A DNA stretch of 64,000 nt from Pigmentiphaga litoralis (lineage in GTDB: Bacteria > Pseudomonadota > Gammaproteobacteria > Burkholderiales > Burkholderiaceae_B), in contig NZ_JACCBP010000002.1 in the NCBI RefSeq assembly GCF_013408655.1, forward strand, positions 372,001-436,000. The letters are read 5' to 3'. The position numbers and the translations under genes were made by a program. The notes under the pieces are model-generated. The model did not search any database. It was not told where the DNA came from and saw only the letters and a program-made list of their open reading frames with translations. Position 1 is the first letter of the stretch; each line of letters begins with the position of its first letter. Of this stretch, positions 36,038 to 44,131 are shown piece after piece.

Positions 36038-37332
36038 GCGCGGGCGAGCTGCCAGGCGCAGCAGGGCAGGCGACCGGCGTCCACGACGATGCCCGAGTCC
36101 ACGCCAATGCCCGCGTCCACGCCGATGCCCGTGCCGACTCCAATGCCGTCTACCTACCGGAAGGCGCCCCCCTGGACCTGATCCTGGTCGGCGGGGGCCT
36201 GGCCAACGGTCTGCTGGCGTGGCGTCTGGCGACCGAACGGCCGGACGTCAACTTCCTGGTCCTGGAAGGCAGCGAGCACCTGGGCGGCAACCACACCTGG
36301 TCGTTCCACGACAGCGACATCGACCCGGCGCAGCGCGCGTGGCTGGCGCCTGTCATTTCCTGCAGCTGGCAGAGTTATCAGGTGGTCTTTCCGGAACGCC
36401 AACGCACTCTTCACAGCGGCTATGCCAGCATTGCTTCCGACGACTTTGCACGGGTGGTGGGCCCGATCCTTGGCGAACGACTGCGTTTGGGCGTGGCCGT
36501 GACTGACGTCACCCCGACCTCGGTCCGATTGGCGACCGGGCAGACGCTGACGGCCGCCGCCGTCGTCGATGGCCGGGGCCCGCGGGCCAGCGAACATCTG
36601 GCGCTGGGCTACCAGACCTTTCTGGGCCAGGAAGTGCGGCTGGCGCAGCCCCACGGCATGACCGCGCCGATCATCATGGATGCCAGCGTCCCACAGGGCG
36701 GCGGTTATCGATTTGTGTACGTGCTGCCGTTCGGGCCGGATCGGCTGTTGATCGAAGACACGCATTATGTCGACCACCACCGGCTGACCGACGATATCTT
36801 GCGCGCAAATGTCACCGAGTACGCACGGTCCAAGGGATGGACGATCGCCGAGGTAATTCGTGAGGAACGAGGGTCTTTGCCCATCATTCTCGCGGGCGAT
36901 ACGGACGCTTTCTGGGCCGATATCGGCCAGCAGCCGACGACAGGTCTGCGCGCGGCCCTTTTCCACCCGACGACCGGCTATTCTCTACCTCATGCGTTGC
37001 GATTGGCATGGCGTCTGGCGGCCTTGCCCGACTTGCGCGCCCCGGCCCTGTTTGCGGCGATCCGCGACGAGGCTCGCCAGGAATGGCGCGCGCAGGGCTA
37101 CTTCCGTCTTCTGAACCGCATGCTGTTCCTCGCGGGCCGATCGGACGACCGGTGGCGCGTCATGCAACGTTTCTATGGCTTGTCCGAAGGCCTGATCCGC
37201 CGCTTCTATGCCGGGCGCCTTGCCCCGCACGACAAGCTGCGCATTCTGGTCGGCAAGCCACCGGTTCCGGTAGCACAGGCCATGAAGGCCGCGCTGGCGG
37301 TCCATCCCCATCGAATCAGGAATTACGAATGA
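36034..37332 (+). CDS. crtY: Lycopene beta-cyclase
   Basis: A GTG start at 36034 overlaps the crtX stop and gives 432 aa. The FAD-binding motif LILVGGGLANGLLAWRL begins near residue 48. The family blocks NHTWSFHDSD, RGPRA and FHPTTGYSLPHAL follow. It cyclises both ends of lycopene to beta-carotene. CrtY is usually about 385 aa; the extra 45 residues at the N-terminus are encoded by an 18-bp tandem repeat (36080-36151). Starting later would need a non-standard codon, because no ATG occurs before the FAD motif except inside it. ATGA overlap links it to crtI. Confidence 0.9.
   Translation: MSAGELPGAAGQATGVHDDARVHANARVHADARADSNAVYLPEGAPLDLILVGGGLANGLLAWRLATERPDVNFLVLEGSEHLGGNHTWSFHDSDIDPAQRAWLAPVISCSWQSYQVVFPERQRTLHSGYASIASDDFARVVGPILGERLRLGVAVTDVTPTSVRLATGQTLTAAAVVDGRGPRASEHLALGYQTFLGQEVRLAQPHGMTAPIIMDASVPQGGGYRFVYVLPFGPDRLLIEDTHYVDHHRLTDDILRANVTEYARSKGWTIAEVIREERGSLPIILAGDTDAFWADIGQQPTTGLRAALFHPTTGYSLPHALRLAWRLAALPDLRAPALFAAIRDEARQEWRAQGYFRLLNRMLFLAGRSDDRWRVMQRFYGLSEGLIRRFYAGRLAPHDKLRILVGKPPVPVAQAMKAALAVHPHRIRNYE
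36080..36151 (+). repeat. 18-bp tandem repeat in the 5' end of crtY
   Basis: Three near-identical 18-bp units (36080-36097, 36098-36115, 36116-36133; consensus GTCCACGCCRATGCCCGN) and one diverged unit (36134-36151). They encode VHDDAR/VHANAR/VHADAR. In-frame, so copy changes would alter the N-terminal length without a frameshift. Confidence 0.85.
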
Positions 37333-38819
37333 GCGACGCGCAACGTGCCGTGGTGATTGGCGCCGGCTTTGGCGGACTGGCCCTGGCCATCCGCCTGCAG
37401 GCCAGCGGCGTGCAGACCACGCTGCTGGAAAAGCGGGACAAGCCGGGCGGCCGGGCCTATGTGTACGAGGATCAGGGGTTCGTGTTCGATGCCGGGCCGA
37501 CCGTGATCACCGATCCGTCGGCGATCGAAGAACTGTTCACCCTGGCCGGCAAGAAGATGTCGGATTATGTCGAGATGCTGCCCGTCTCGCCGTTCTATCG
37601 CCTGTGCTGGGAAGACGGCTCGAGCTTCGATTACGTCAATGACCAGGAGTCGCTGGACCGCCAGATCCACGCGCGCAATCCGGCTGACGTTGCCGGCTAT
37701 CAGCGCTTCCTGGCGTATTCGAAGGCGGTGTTCGATGAAGGCTATCTGAAGCTGGGGGCCGTGCCTTTCCTGTCGTTCCGCGACATGGTGGCGGTGGGGC
37801 CGCAACTGGCCAAGCTGCAGGCCTGGCGCACCGTGTACAGCATGGTGTCGAAATTCATCCAGGATGAACACCTGCGCCAGGCGTTTTCCTTCCATTCCTT
37901 GCTGGTGGGCGGCAATCCGTTCGCGACGTCGTCGATCTACACGCTGATCCACGCGCTGGAGCGCAAGTGGGGCGTGTGGTTTCCGAAGGGTGGCACGGGG
38001 GCGCTGGTGCGGGGCCTGGTGCGGCTGTTCGAAGACTTGGGCGGGCGTATTGAAGTCAATGCCGCCGTGGCCAAGATCGATGTCGAGAACAATCGGGTGA
38101 AGGGCGTGCGGCTGGAAAGCGGCGAACTGTTCCCGGCCGACTCCGTGGCGTCAAATGCCGACGTCATGTTCACGTACGAGAAGCTGCTCGGGCACCACCC
38201 GCGCGGCGTGTCGCGGGCCAATTCGCTGCGCAAGAAGCGGTTCAGCAATTCACTGTTCGTGCTGTATTTCGGCGTCAATCATCACCATACGCAGCTGCAG
38301 CATCACACCGTCTGTTTTGGTCCGCGCTACCAGCAACTGATCCACGACATCTTCCACCTGGATACGCTGGCGGACGACTTTTCCTTGTACCTGCACGCGC
38401 CGTGCATTACCGACCCGTCGCTCGCACCGCCGGGTTGCGGCAGCCACTATGTGCTGGCGCCGGTGCCGCATCTGGGCAACGCGCCCATCGACTGGGAAGT
38501 GGAAGGCCCGAAGTATCGCGACAAGATCCTGGCGTATCTGGAAGAGCGCTACATGCCCGGCCTGCGCAGCCAGCTGGTCACGACGCGCTTCTTTACGCCG
38601 CTGGATTTCCGTGACGAGCTGAATGCGCATGTGGGGTCGGCGTTTTCGCTGGAGCCCATCCTGACGCAGAGCGCCTGGTTCCGTCCGCATAACCGGGATG
38701 CCGATCTGCCCAATCTGTATCTGGTGGGCGCGGGCACGCATCCGGGCGCCGGCGTGCCGGGCGTGATCGGATCCGCCAAGGCGACGGCGACGTTGATGCT
38801 GGCCGAGGCCGGACGATGA
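37329..38819 (+). CDS. crtI: Phytoene desaturase (lycopene-forming type)
   Basis: The ATG overlaps the crtY stop (ATGA). The 496-aa flavoprotein has the N-terminal dinucleotide fold IGAGFGGLALAIRL (10-23), followed by EKRDKPGGRAYVYEDQGFVFDAGPTVITDP. The C-terminal signature NLYLVGAGTHPGAGVPGVIGSAKATA is the bacterial-type phytoene dehydrogenase motif. It introduces double bases of desaturation (four steps) from phytoene to lycopene, at the membrane. No frame damage is seen. ATGA overlap with crtB (38816-38819). Confidence 0.95.
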   Translation: MSDAQRAVVIGAGFGGLALAIRLQASGVQTTLLEKRDKPGGRAYVYEDQGFVFDAGPTVITDPSAIEELFTLAGKKMSDYVEMLPVSPFYRLCWEDGSSFDYVNDQESLDRQIHARNPADVAGYQRFLAYSKAVFDEGYLKLGAVPFLSFRDMVAVGPQLAKLQAWRTVYSMVSKFIQDEHLRQAFSFHSLLVGGNPFATSSIYTLIHALERKWGVWFPKGGTGALVRGLVRLFEDLGGRIEVNAAVAKIDVENNRVKGVRLESGELFPADSVASNADVMFTYEKLLGHHPRGVSRANSLRKKRFSNSLFVLYFGVNHHHTQLQHHTVCFGPRYQQLIHDIFHLDTLADDFSLYLHAPCITDPSLAPPGCGSHYVLAPVPHLGNAPIDWEVEGPKYRDKILAYLEERYMPGLRSQLVTTRFFTPLDFRDELNAHVGSAFSLEPILTQSAWFRPHNRDADLPNLYLVGAGTHPGAGVPGVIGSAKATATLMLAEAGR

Positions 38820-39853
38820 GCGAGGCGCTGCTGGCCCACGCGACGCAGACCATCGCGGTCGGATCGAAGAGCTTTGCGGCTGCTGCCAAGCTGTTTGCGC
38901 CCGACACCCGCCGCAGCGCCTTGATGTTGTATGCGTGGTGCCGGCATTGCGACGACGTGGTCGACGGCCAGGAATTGGGGTTCGGCGCGGTGGCGGGCAA
39001 GCCCGAAGACGCTGCCCAGGACCGGGCCGAAGGCGAAGCACGCCTGGCCACGCTATATGCCGAAACCCGCCGCGCCTACGCCGGCGAGACCATGACGGAC
39101 CCGGCGTTTGCCGCGTTCCAGGAAGTGGCGTTGAAGCATCGTATTCCCGAGCAGTACGCGTTCGAGCACCTGGACGGCTTTGCGATGGACGTGCATGAAC
39201 GCAAGTACGACACGCTGGAAGACACACTGAGCTATTGCTATCACGTGGCCGGTGTCGTGGGGCTGATGATGGCGGTGATCATGGGCGTGAAAGACGAGGC
39301 GACCCTGGACCGCGCGTGCGACCTGGGGCTGGCGTTCCAGTTGACCAATATCGCCCGGGACATCGTGGACGACGCGGCCGTAGGCAGGTGTTATGTCCCG
39401 TCGGACTGGCTGCGCGACGCGGGCATTCCGCTGGATCGGGTGGGCGACCCGGCGTATCGCGCCCGGCTGGCGCCCCTGGGCGCACGGCTGGTGGACGAGG
39501 CCGAGCCGTATTACGCGTCGGCGCTGGAAGGCGTGAAGGTGTTGCCCGGGCGGTCGGCGTGGTCGATCGCGACGGCGCGCGGCGTGTATCGCGATATCGG
39601 TGTCAAGGTAAAGACGCTGGGCCCGCGTGCCTGGGACAAGCGGGTGTCGACGTCCAAGGCCGACAAGCTGCGACTGCTGGGCGGCGCGGCCGTTACCGCG
39701 CTTCGCCTGCGGGGGCAGACGCCTGCCGCACGGCCCGCGCATCTGTGGTCGCGGCCCCGGCCGGACCTGAATCCGTCAACGGCGCATCTGCCGGAAACGT
39801 CGCGGCCTGACGCAGACCGGCCTCGCCATGGATCTGCTGCAACTGCTGCTTGA
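38816..39853 (+). CDS. crtB: Phytoene synthase
   Basis: The protein is 345 aa. The first Asp-rich motif is DDVVD (D46, D47, D50) and the second is NIARDIVDDAAVGRCYVP. YHVAGVVGLMM is also a family block. It condenses two GGPP to 15-cis-phytoene. The last 45 residues or so (after RLRGQTPAARPAHLW) look like a low-complexity tail; this part overlaps crtZ on the other strand by 161 bases, so the coding constraint here may come from crtZ. Confidence 0.94.
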   Translation: MSEALLAHATQTIAVGSKSFAAAAKLFAPDTRRSALMLYAWCRHCDDVVDGQELGFGAVAGKPEDAAQDRAEGEARLATLYAETRRAYAGETMTDPAFAAFQEVALKHRIPEQYAFEHLDGFAMDVHERKYDTLEDTLSYCYHVAGVVGLMMAVIMGVKDEATLDRACDLGLAFQLTNIARDIVDDAAVGRCYVPSDWLRDAGIPLDRVGDPAYRARLAPLGARLVDEAEPYYASALEGVKVLPGRSAWSIATARGVYRDIGVKVKTLGPRAWDKRVSTSKADKLRLLGGAAVTALRLRGQTPAARPAHLWSRPRPDLNPSTAHLPETSRPDADRPRHGSAATAA

Positions 39854-40289
39854 GCGCAGCCACCGACGGCGCGTACAGAAAACCGAACGAGACGCAGCCT
39901 TCCTTGCCGTGGACGGCATGGTGGATGCGGTGCGCCTGGTACAGCCGCTTCAGGTACCCCTGCCGCGGCGTGTAGCGCCAGGGCAGTCGGCGGTGCACCA
40001 GCCCGTCATGCGCCAGGAAATACAACAGGCCGTAGCCCGTCATGCCCGCGCCTATCCATTCCAGCGGGTGATAGCCGGCTGACCCCAGCGCGATCAGCAC
40101 GATCGACACCCCCGCGAACACCACGGCGTACAGGTCGTTCTTTTCGAACCAGCCGGTGCGCGGCGCGTGGTGCGACGCATGCCAGCCCCATCCCCAGCCG
40201 TGCATGATGTACTTGTGCGCGACGATGGCGAAAAGCTCCATCCCGACTACAGTCGAGACAAAAACGAGGCTGTTGATCAGTACGTTCAT
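39693..40289 (-). CDS. crtZ: Beta-carotene 3-hydroxylase
   Basis: The protein is 198 aa, with histidine clusters of the fatty-acid-hydroxylase type: HKYIMHGWGWGWHASHH (HxxxxH and HxxHH-like), HDGLVH and HRIHHAVHG. Four hydrophobic segments fit a membrane di-iron hydroxylase that adds the 3 and 3' hydroxyls to beta-carotene, giving zeaxanthin, the CrtX substrate. CrtZ is usually about 175 aa; the last 40 residues are Ala-rich and run antisense across the end of crtB. crtZ is convergent with the crtXYIB operon, as in Pantoea. Confidence 0.93.
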   Translation of the reverse strand: MNVLINSLVFVSTVVGMELFAIVAHKYIMHGWGWGWHASHHAPRTGWFEKNDLYAVVFAGVSIVLIALGSAGYHPLEWIGAGMTGYGLLYFLAHDGLVHRRLPWRYTPRQGYLKRLYQAHRIHHAVHGKEGCVSFGFLYAPSVAALKQQLQQIHGEAGLRQAATFPADAPLTDSGPAGAATTDARAVRQASAPAGEAR

Positions 40290-40401
40290 CAGGTCACTTT
40301 AAGGTGATGCATGGTTTGATGATATCCCCATTCGTGCGCGGGACCTGTCGCAGGGCGTGTCTCCTGCGTGTCCGCACGATGAGCACAGCGGCGCGTCTTG
40401 C

Positions 40402-40421
40402 GCCCGCCTGGCGGGCATTTT
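40402..40421 (+). terminator. Hairpin with short T-run in the crtZ-gcd gap
   Basis: GCCCGC-CTG-GCGGGC (40402-40416) followed by ATTTT. On the plus strand it could end transcripts that leave crtB and cross crtZ antisense. The rest of the 301-bp gap 40290-40590 shows no gene; small frames there have no recognisable protein. The gcd ribosome site (GGGGG at 40579-40583) is at its right end. Confidence 0.4.
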
Positions 40422-40590
40422 CCCTGCTGCATGCCCAACGCGTCCGAGCGTCGCGTAACGGTGCATTGCCAGCCGCCCCTGCCGCGGAATCGGTCCGATC
40501 ATGACCAATCTATCCAAGGATTGCCCAAGGGTTATGCCCTGCTGCGCGCCACGGATGTGGGACTATTCGCACTTAACTGGGGGTCAATAG

Positions 40591-43113
40591 ATGTTAGTAC
40601 TAATCACCGGCATGCTTTTCAGTCTGCTTGGTCTCGTCATCGGGGGCTTGGGTATATCCCTCGTCACGGTCGGAGGAAGTCCGTTTTATATCGTGATGGG
40701 GCTGGGCCTCATTCTGTCTGGCGTGCTGATCATGCGCCGCCGCCGCGCCGCATTCGGCGTGTATGCGGTGGTGCTGCTGCTGACGCTGGTCTGGTCCCTG
40801 TGGGAAGTGGGATTCGACAAATGGCAGCTGATTCCGCGCGGCGCCTTGCTGGCCGTGCTGGGGCTGTGGCTGGCGCTGCCGTTCGTGGCGCGCCGCCTGA
40901 ACAACGGGCAGGTCGCTCGGCAGAACAATGTCGATCCGATTTCGAAGCGCCTGAAGGCCCAAGACGGCCGCCGCGGCATCGCGCCTTTGTGGAAGGGCGC
41001 GCATGGCCTGCTGGCCGGCGTCATGGGGCTGCTGATCGTGCTGACGATCGGCATGTGCTTCTACGATCCTTTCCCGACCGAAGGCAGCCTGCCGACCACG
41101 CAAGCCGACGCGGTGCCGCCGCCTGCCATTCCCGGGACGGCGCCGTTCCCGGCCGATGACTGGGTGGCCTATGGGGGCAACAACCTGGGCCAGCGGTACT
41201 CGTCGCTCAAGGACATCAACCTGGATAACGTCGGCAAGCTCAAGCTGGCGTGGGAATACCACACCGGGGACTTGCGCGATCCGGCGCGGGACGCGTCCGA
41301 ATACACGTTCGAGGCCACCCCGCTGAAGGTCAACGGCATGCTGTACCTGTGCACGCCGCACAACCGTATCGTGGCGCTGGACCCGGCGACCGGCAAGGAA
41401 CGCTGGAAGTTCGACCCGGTGGTCGAGCCGGACGCCATGCTGCAGCACCAGACCTGCCGCGGCGTGTCGTATCACGATGAGGATGCGGCAGCTGCGGGCC
41501 GTGCTGGCGCTGCGGGTGCCGGGGGGGCTGCGGCCGGTGCTGCGGTGTCCACGCCTGCGGCTGGCGCGACGGCGGATTGCCGCCGCCGTGTGGTCGCCAC
41601 CACGACCGACGGCCGCCTGTTCGCGGTCGATGCCAACACCGGCAAGTTGTGCCAGGGCTTTGGCGAAGGCGGTTACGTCAACCTGCTCAAGGGCCTGACC
41701 AATATCCGCAAGTCCACGTACATGCAGACCTCGCCGCCGACCGTGACGCGCGACCTGGCGATCGTGGGCGGCTCCATTATCGACAATGCATACGTGAACA
41801 ACCCGTCGGGCGTGACGCGCGCGTTTGACGTGCGGACCGGCAAGCTGGTCTGGAATTTCGATGCAGGCAATCCGTCGGACACGCGTCCGCTGCCGGAAGG
41901 CCGGACCTACACGCCGAACTCGGCCACCAGCTGGACCATCTTTGCGGCCGACGAGGCGCTTGGGCTGGTCTACGTGCCGCTTGGCAACAAGTCGCCTGAC
42001 CAGTTGGGTATCGACCGGTCGATCGACGACGAAGCCTATACCGACACGGTGGTGGCACTGGACCTGAAGACCGGATCGCCCATCTGGCGCTTCCAGACCT
42101 CGCATCACGATCTGTGGGACCGCGACAATCCCTCGCAGCCGTCGCTGCTCGACCTGACCGTGCAGGGCGCCCAGGTGCCTTCCTTGGTGCTGCCGACCAA
42201 GGGCGGCAACCTGTTCGTGCTGGACCGCCGCAACGGCAAGCCCGTGCTGCCAGTTGAAGAAGTGAAGGTTTCGACCGAGACCGACGTGCCCGGCGAAAAA
42301 CCATCGCCCACGCAGCCGGTGTCGTCTCTGAACTTCATTCCGCCCGCACTGAAAGAGCGCGACATGTGGGGCACGACGCCGATCGACCAGCTGATGTGCC
42401 GCATCACGTTCAACAAGCATCGTTACGACGGCAACCCGTGGACGCCGCCAACGATTGCCGGTTCGCTGGTCTACCCCGGCAATATCGGGGTGTTCAACTG
42501 GGGCAGCGTCGCCGTGGACCCGGTGCGCCAAGTCCTGATCGGCACGCCGGTGCGCCTGGCCTACCTGTACCACTTCGTGGAACGGCCCGAGTACCAGCAG
42601 AAGCCTGACCAGCGCATGGTCACGAAAGATGGCAAGCCGGTGTTCAACGAGAACTTCGGCGCCCGTTTCGCCGTCAGCATCCAGCACTTCCGGTCGGGCC
42701 TGGGCCTGCCGTGCCAGGCACCCCCCTGGGGCACCATGGCTGGTGTGGACCTGAAAAGCGGCGAGACCGCCTGGATGCGCCGCAACGGTACCGTCAAGGA
42801 CCAGAAGACGAGCTTCCTGCCGTTCCCGTTCCCGATTCCGCTGCCCATGGGCATCATCAGCCACGGCGGCACGCTGATGACCGGCGGCGGCGTGTCCTTC
42901 ACCGCGGCCACGCTGGACAACTACTTGCGCGCCTATAACGTGAGCACGGGCGAAGAACTGTGGAAGGCCCGCCTGCCCGCCGGCGGCCAGGCCACGCCCA
43001 TGACCTACCGCGGCGCGGACGGCAAGCAGTACGTTGTCCTGGCAGCGGGCGGCCACGGCTCGATCGGCACCACGCCGGGCGATTCGGTGCTGGCGTACAC
43101 CTTGGAAGAGTAA
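40591..43113 (+). CDS. gcd: Membrane-bound PQQ-dependent glucose dehydrogenase
   Basis: The protein is 840 aa. The N-terminal 145 residues form five hydrophobic helices that anchor it in the inner membrane and hold the ubiquinone site. From DWVAYGGNNLGQRYSSL onward comes a periplasmic PQQ beta-propeller. Diagnostic active-site pieces are LQHQTCRGVSYHD and TSHHDLWDRDNPSQP (catalytic Asp region), with APPWGTMAGVDLKSG and GGVSFTAATLDNYLRA near the end. It oxidises glucose to gluconolactone and passes electrons to ubiquinone. E. coli Gcd is 796 aa; the extra length is an Ala/Gly-rich insert (about residues 295-325) right after CRGVSYHD. No PQQ biosynthesis genes are nearby. Single-gene unit between two terminator-like hairpins. 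Confidence 0.93.
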   Translation: MLVLITGMLFSLLGLVIGGLGISLVTVGGSPFYIVMGLGLILSGVLIMRRRRAAFGVYAVVLLLTLVWSLWEVGFDKWQLIPRGALLAVLGLWLALPFVARRLNNGQVARQNNVDPISKRLKAQDGRRGIAPLWKGAHGLLAGVMGLLIVLTIGMCFYDPFPTEGSLPTTQADAVPPPAIPGTAPFPADDWVAYGGNNLGQRYSSLKDINLDNVGKLKLAWEYHTGDLRDPARDASEYTFEATPLKVNGMLYLCTPHNRIVALDPATGKERWKFDPVVEPDAMLQHQTCRGVSYHDEDAAAAGRAGAAGAGGAAAGAAVSTPAAGATADCRRRVVATTTDGRLFAVDANTGKLCQGFGEGGYVNLLKGLTNIRKSTYMQTSPPTVTRDLAIVGGSIIDNAYVNNPSGVTRAFDVRTGKLVWNFDAGNPSDTRPLPEGRTYTPNSATSWTIFAADEALGLVYVPLGNKSPDQLGIDRSIDDEAYTDTVVALDLKTGSPIWRFQTSHHDLWDRDNPSQPSLLDLTVQGAQVPSLVLPTKGGNLFVLDRRNGKPVLPVEEVKVSTETDVPGEKPSPTQPVSSLNFIPPALKERDMWGTTPIDQLMCRITFNKHRYDGNPWTPPTIAGSLVYPGNIGVFNWGSVAVDPVRQVLIGTPVRLAYLYHFVERPEYQQKPDQRMVTKDGKPVFNENFGARFAVSIQHFRSGLGLPCQAPPWGTMAGVDLKSGETAWMRRNGTVKDQKTSFLPFPFPIPLPMGIISHGGTLMTGGGVSFTAATLDNYLRAYNVSTGEELWKARLPAGGQATPMTYRGADGKQYVVLAAGGHGSIGTTPGDSVLAYTLEE

Positions 43114-43147
43114 GCAGACGACACAGCGAAGGTGCTGCGAGGGAGAA

Positions 43148-43181
43148 GGCCCGTGCCAGTGTGCACGGGCCTTTTTCTTTT
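43148..43181 (+). terminator. Rho-independent terminator after gcd
   Basis: GGCCCGTGC (43148-43156), loop CAGTGT, GCACGGGCC (43163-43171), then TTTTTCTTTT. A perfect 9-bp GC-rich stem with T-tract, 35 bases after the stop. Confidence 0.92.
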
Positions 43182-43317
43182 GGAGGGCCGGTATGACAGT
43201 TTGCGCGTAGCGTACAAGCGCGGATCGGACTTGGGTTGGCGGCGGCCGATAACAAGGGCAACGCATACAAGCAGTGGCTTGTTGATTGCACTGGGGTCGC
43301 CGCTGCGCCATGAGTCG

Positions 43318-43348
43318 TTGCGAAAGCGTGTAGCTTTTAAATTACAAT
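43318..43348 (+). promoter_or_regulatory. Possible promoter of the toxin-antitoxin pair
   Basis: TTGCGA (43318-43323) and TACAAT (43343-43348) are separated by 19 bases in an AT-rich patch within GC-rich DNA. The spacing is longer than ideal. It would leave a very short leader to the toxin start. Confidence 0.35.
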
Positions 43349-43359
43349 GGGTGTTGGAT

Positions 43360-43683
43360 ATGGTCGAGGTGCGGCGCTATCAGCGCAGTGATGGTTCAGT
43401 ACCGCTGACTGATTGGCTGACGAGTCTTCGCGATGCGCGAGCGCGATCGAAGCTGGAAATCCGGATTCGTCGTGTATCGCTAGGCCTGCTTGGTGACATC
43501 AGGACCGTGGGTGATGGTGTGCTTGAACTGCGCGAAGACGTCGGTGCGGGATATCGAGTCTATCTGGGTCGCCATGGCTCACAGCTGGTGATCCTTTTGG
43601 CTGGCGGTGACAAAGGATCTCAACAGGCAGACATCGCTATCGCCAAGTCCTATTGGCTTGATTGGAAACGGAGAGAATCATGA
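43360..43683 (+). CDS. HigB/RelE-like toxin of an addiction module (COG3657 type)
   Basis: From the ATG at 43360 the protein is 107 aa, the family size; GTG 43351 is an alternative and the open frame extends further up without homology. The sequence VEVRRYQRSDGSVPLTDWLTSLRDARARSKLEIRIRR starts as in the phage-derived Gp49-like killer proteins, and LELREDVGAGYRVYLGR and QQADIAIAKSYWLDWKRR complete the RelE-type mRNA interferase fold. It precedes its antitoxin (toxin-first, as in higBA) with an ATGA overlap. It sits between the gcd terminator and an unrelated gene pair, a common place for mobile modules. Confidence 0.85.
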   Translation: MVEVRRYQRSDGSVPLTDWLTSLRDARARSKLEIRIRRVSLGLLGDIRTVGDGVLELREDVGAGYRVYLGRHGSQLVILLAGGDKGSQQADIAIAKSYWLDWKRRES

Positions 43684-44021
43684 CGCTTCGGAAGCACACT
43701 GCCTCAGTGTCCCATTCGGAAGCCACTATCGCGGAGTTGCGCGCTGATCGCGAATTCGCGATCGAGTATTTGAAGTCCGCGCTTGAAGAGCTCGACGATC
43801 CGAACTTTCGCGCGGTCGGCCTGCTGGCATTACGTGACGTTGCTGAAGCTTATGGGGGCCTGGGGATGGTGGCGCGCGAGGCGGGTATCAGCCGCGAAGC
43901 TTTGTATCGCGCCTTGTCGCCCACCGGCAACCCAACGCTAAAGACCTTGCTGGCCGTGCTGCATGCGGTGGGGTTGCGGTTGTCCGTGGCTCCGGCAGAG
44001 GCGGCTGCGGTGCGGGGGTAG
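43680..44021 (+). CDS. HTH antitoxin of the addiction module (COG3636 type)
   Basis: The ATG at 43680 has GGAGAG upstream and overlaps the toxin stop; it gives 113 aa. The C-terminal half is a helix-turn-helix: LRDVAEAYGGLGMVAREAGISREALYRALSPTGNPTLKTLLAVLHAVGLRLSV is the family hallmark. The antitoxin should bind the toxin and repress the pair's promoter. Earlier in-frame ATG (43662) lies within the toxin and has no ribosome site. Confidence 0.87.
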   Translation: MTLRKHTASVSHSEATIAELRADREFAIEYLKSALEELDDPNFRAVGLLALRDVAEAYGGLGMVAREAGISREALYRALSPTGNPTLKTLLAVLHAVGLRLSVAPAEAAAVRG

Positions 44022-44131
44022 ACCGCCGCCATCCCCAGTCCTGACATGAAGAACTAGTACCAAGGATGAAGCCGGAAGCAGGACGCGATCGTGGCGGGGG
44101 TGGCCTACACTGGAATTGACTCCTCTAACCG

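Noticed and set aside
40600..43311. A 903-codon open frame on the minus strand
   Set aside because: It lies antisense across gcd; high GC makes long shadow frames. The translation is Arg/His/Gln-rich with no fold signature, while the plus strand gives a complete PQQ enzyme.
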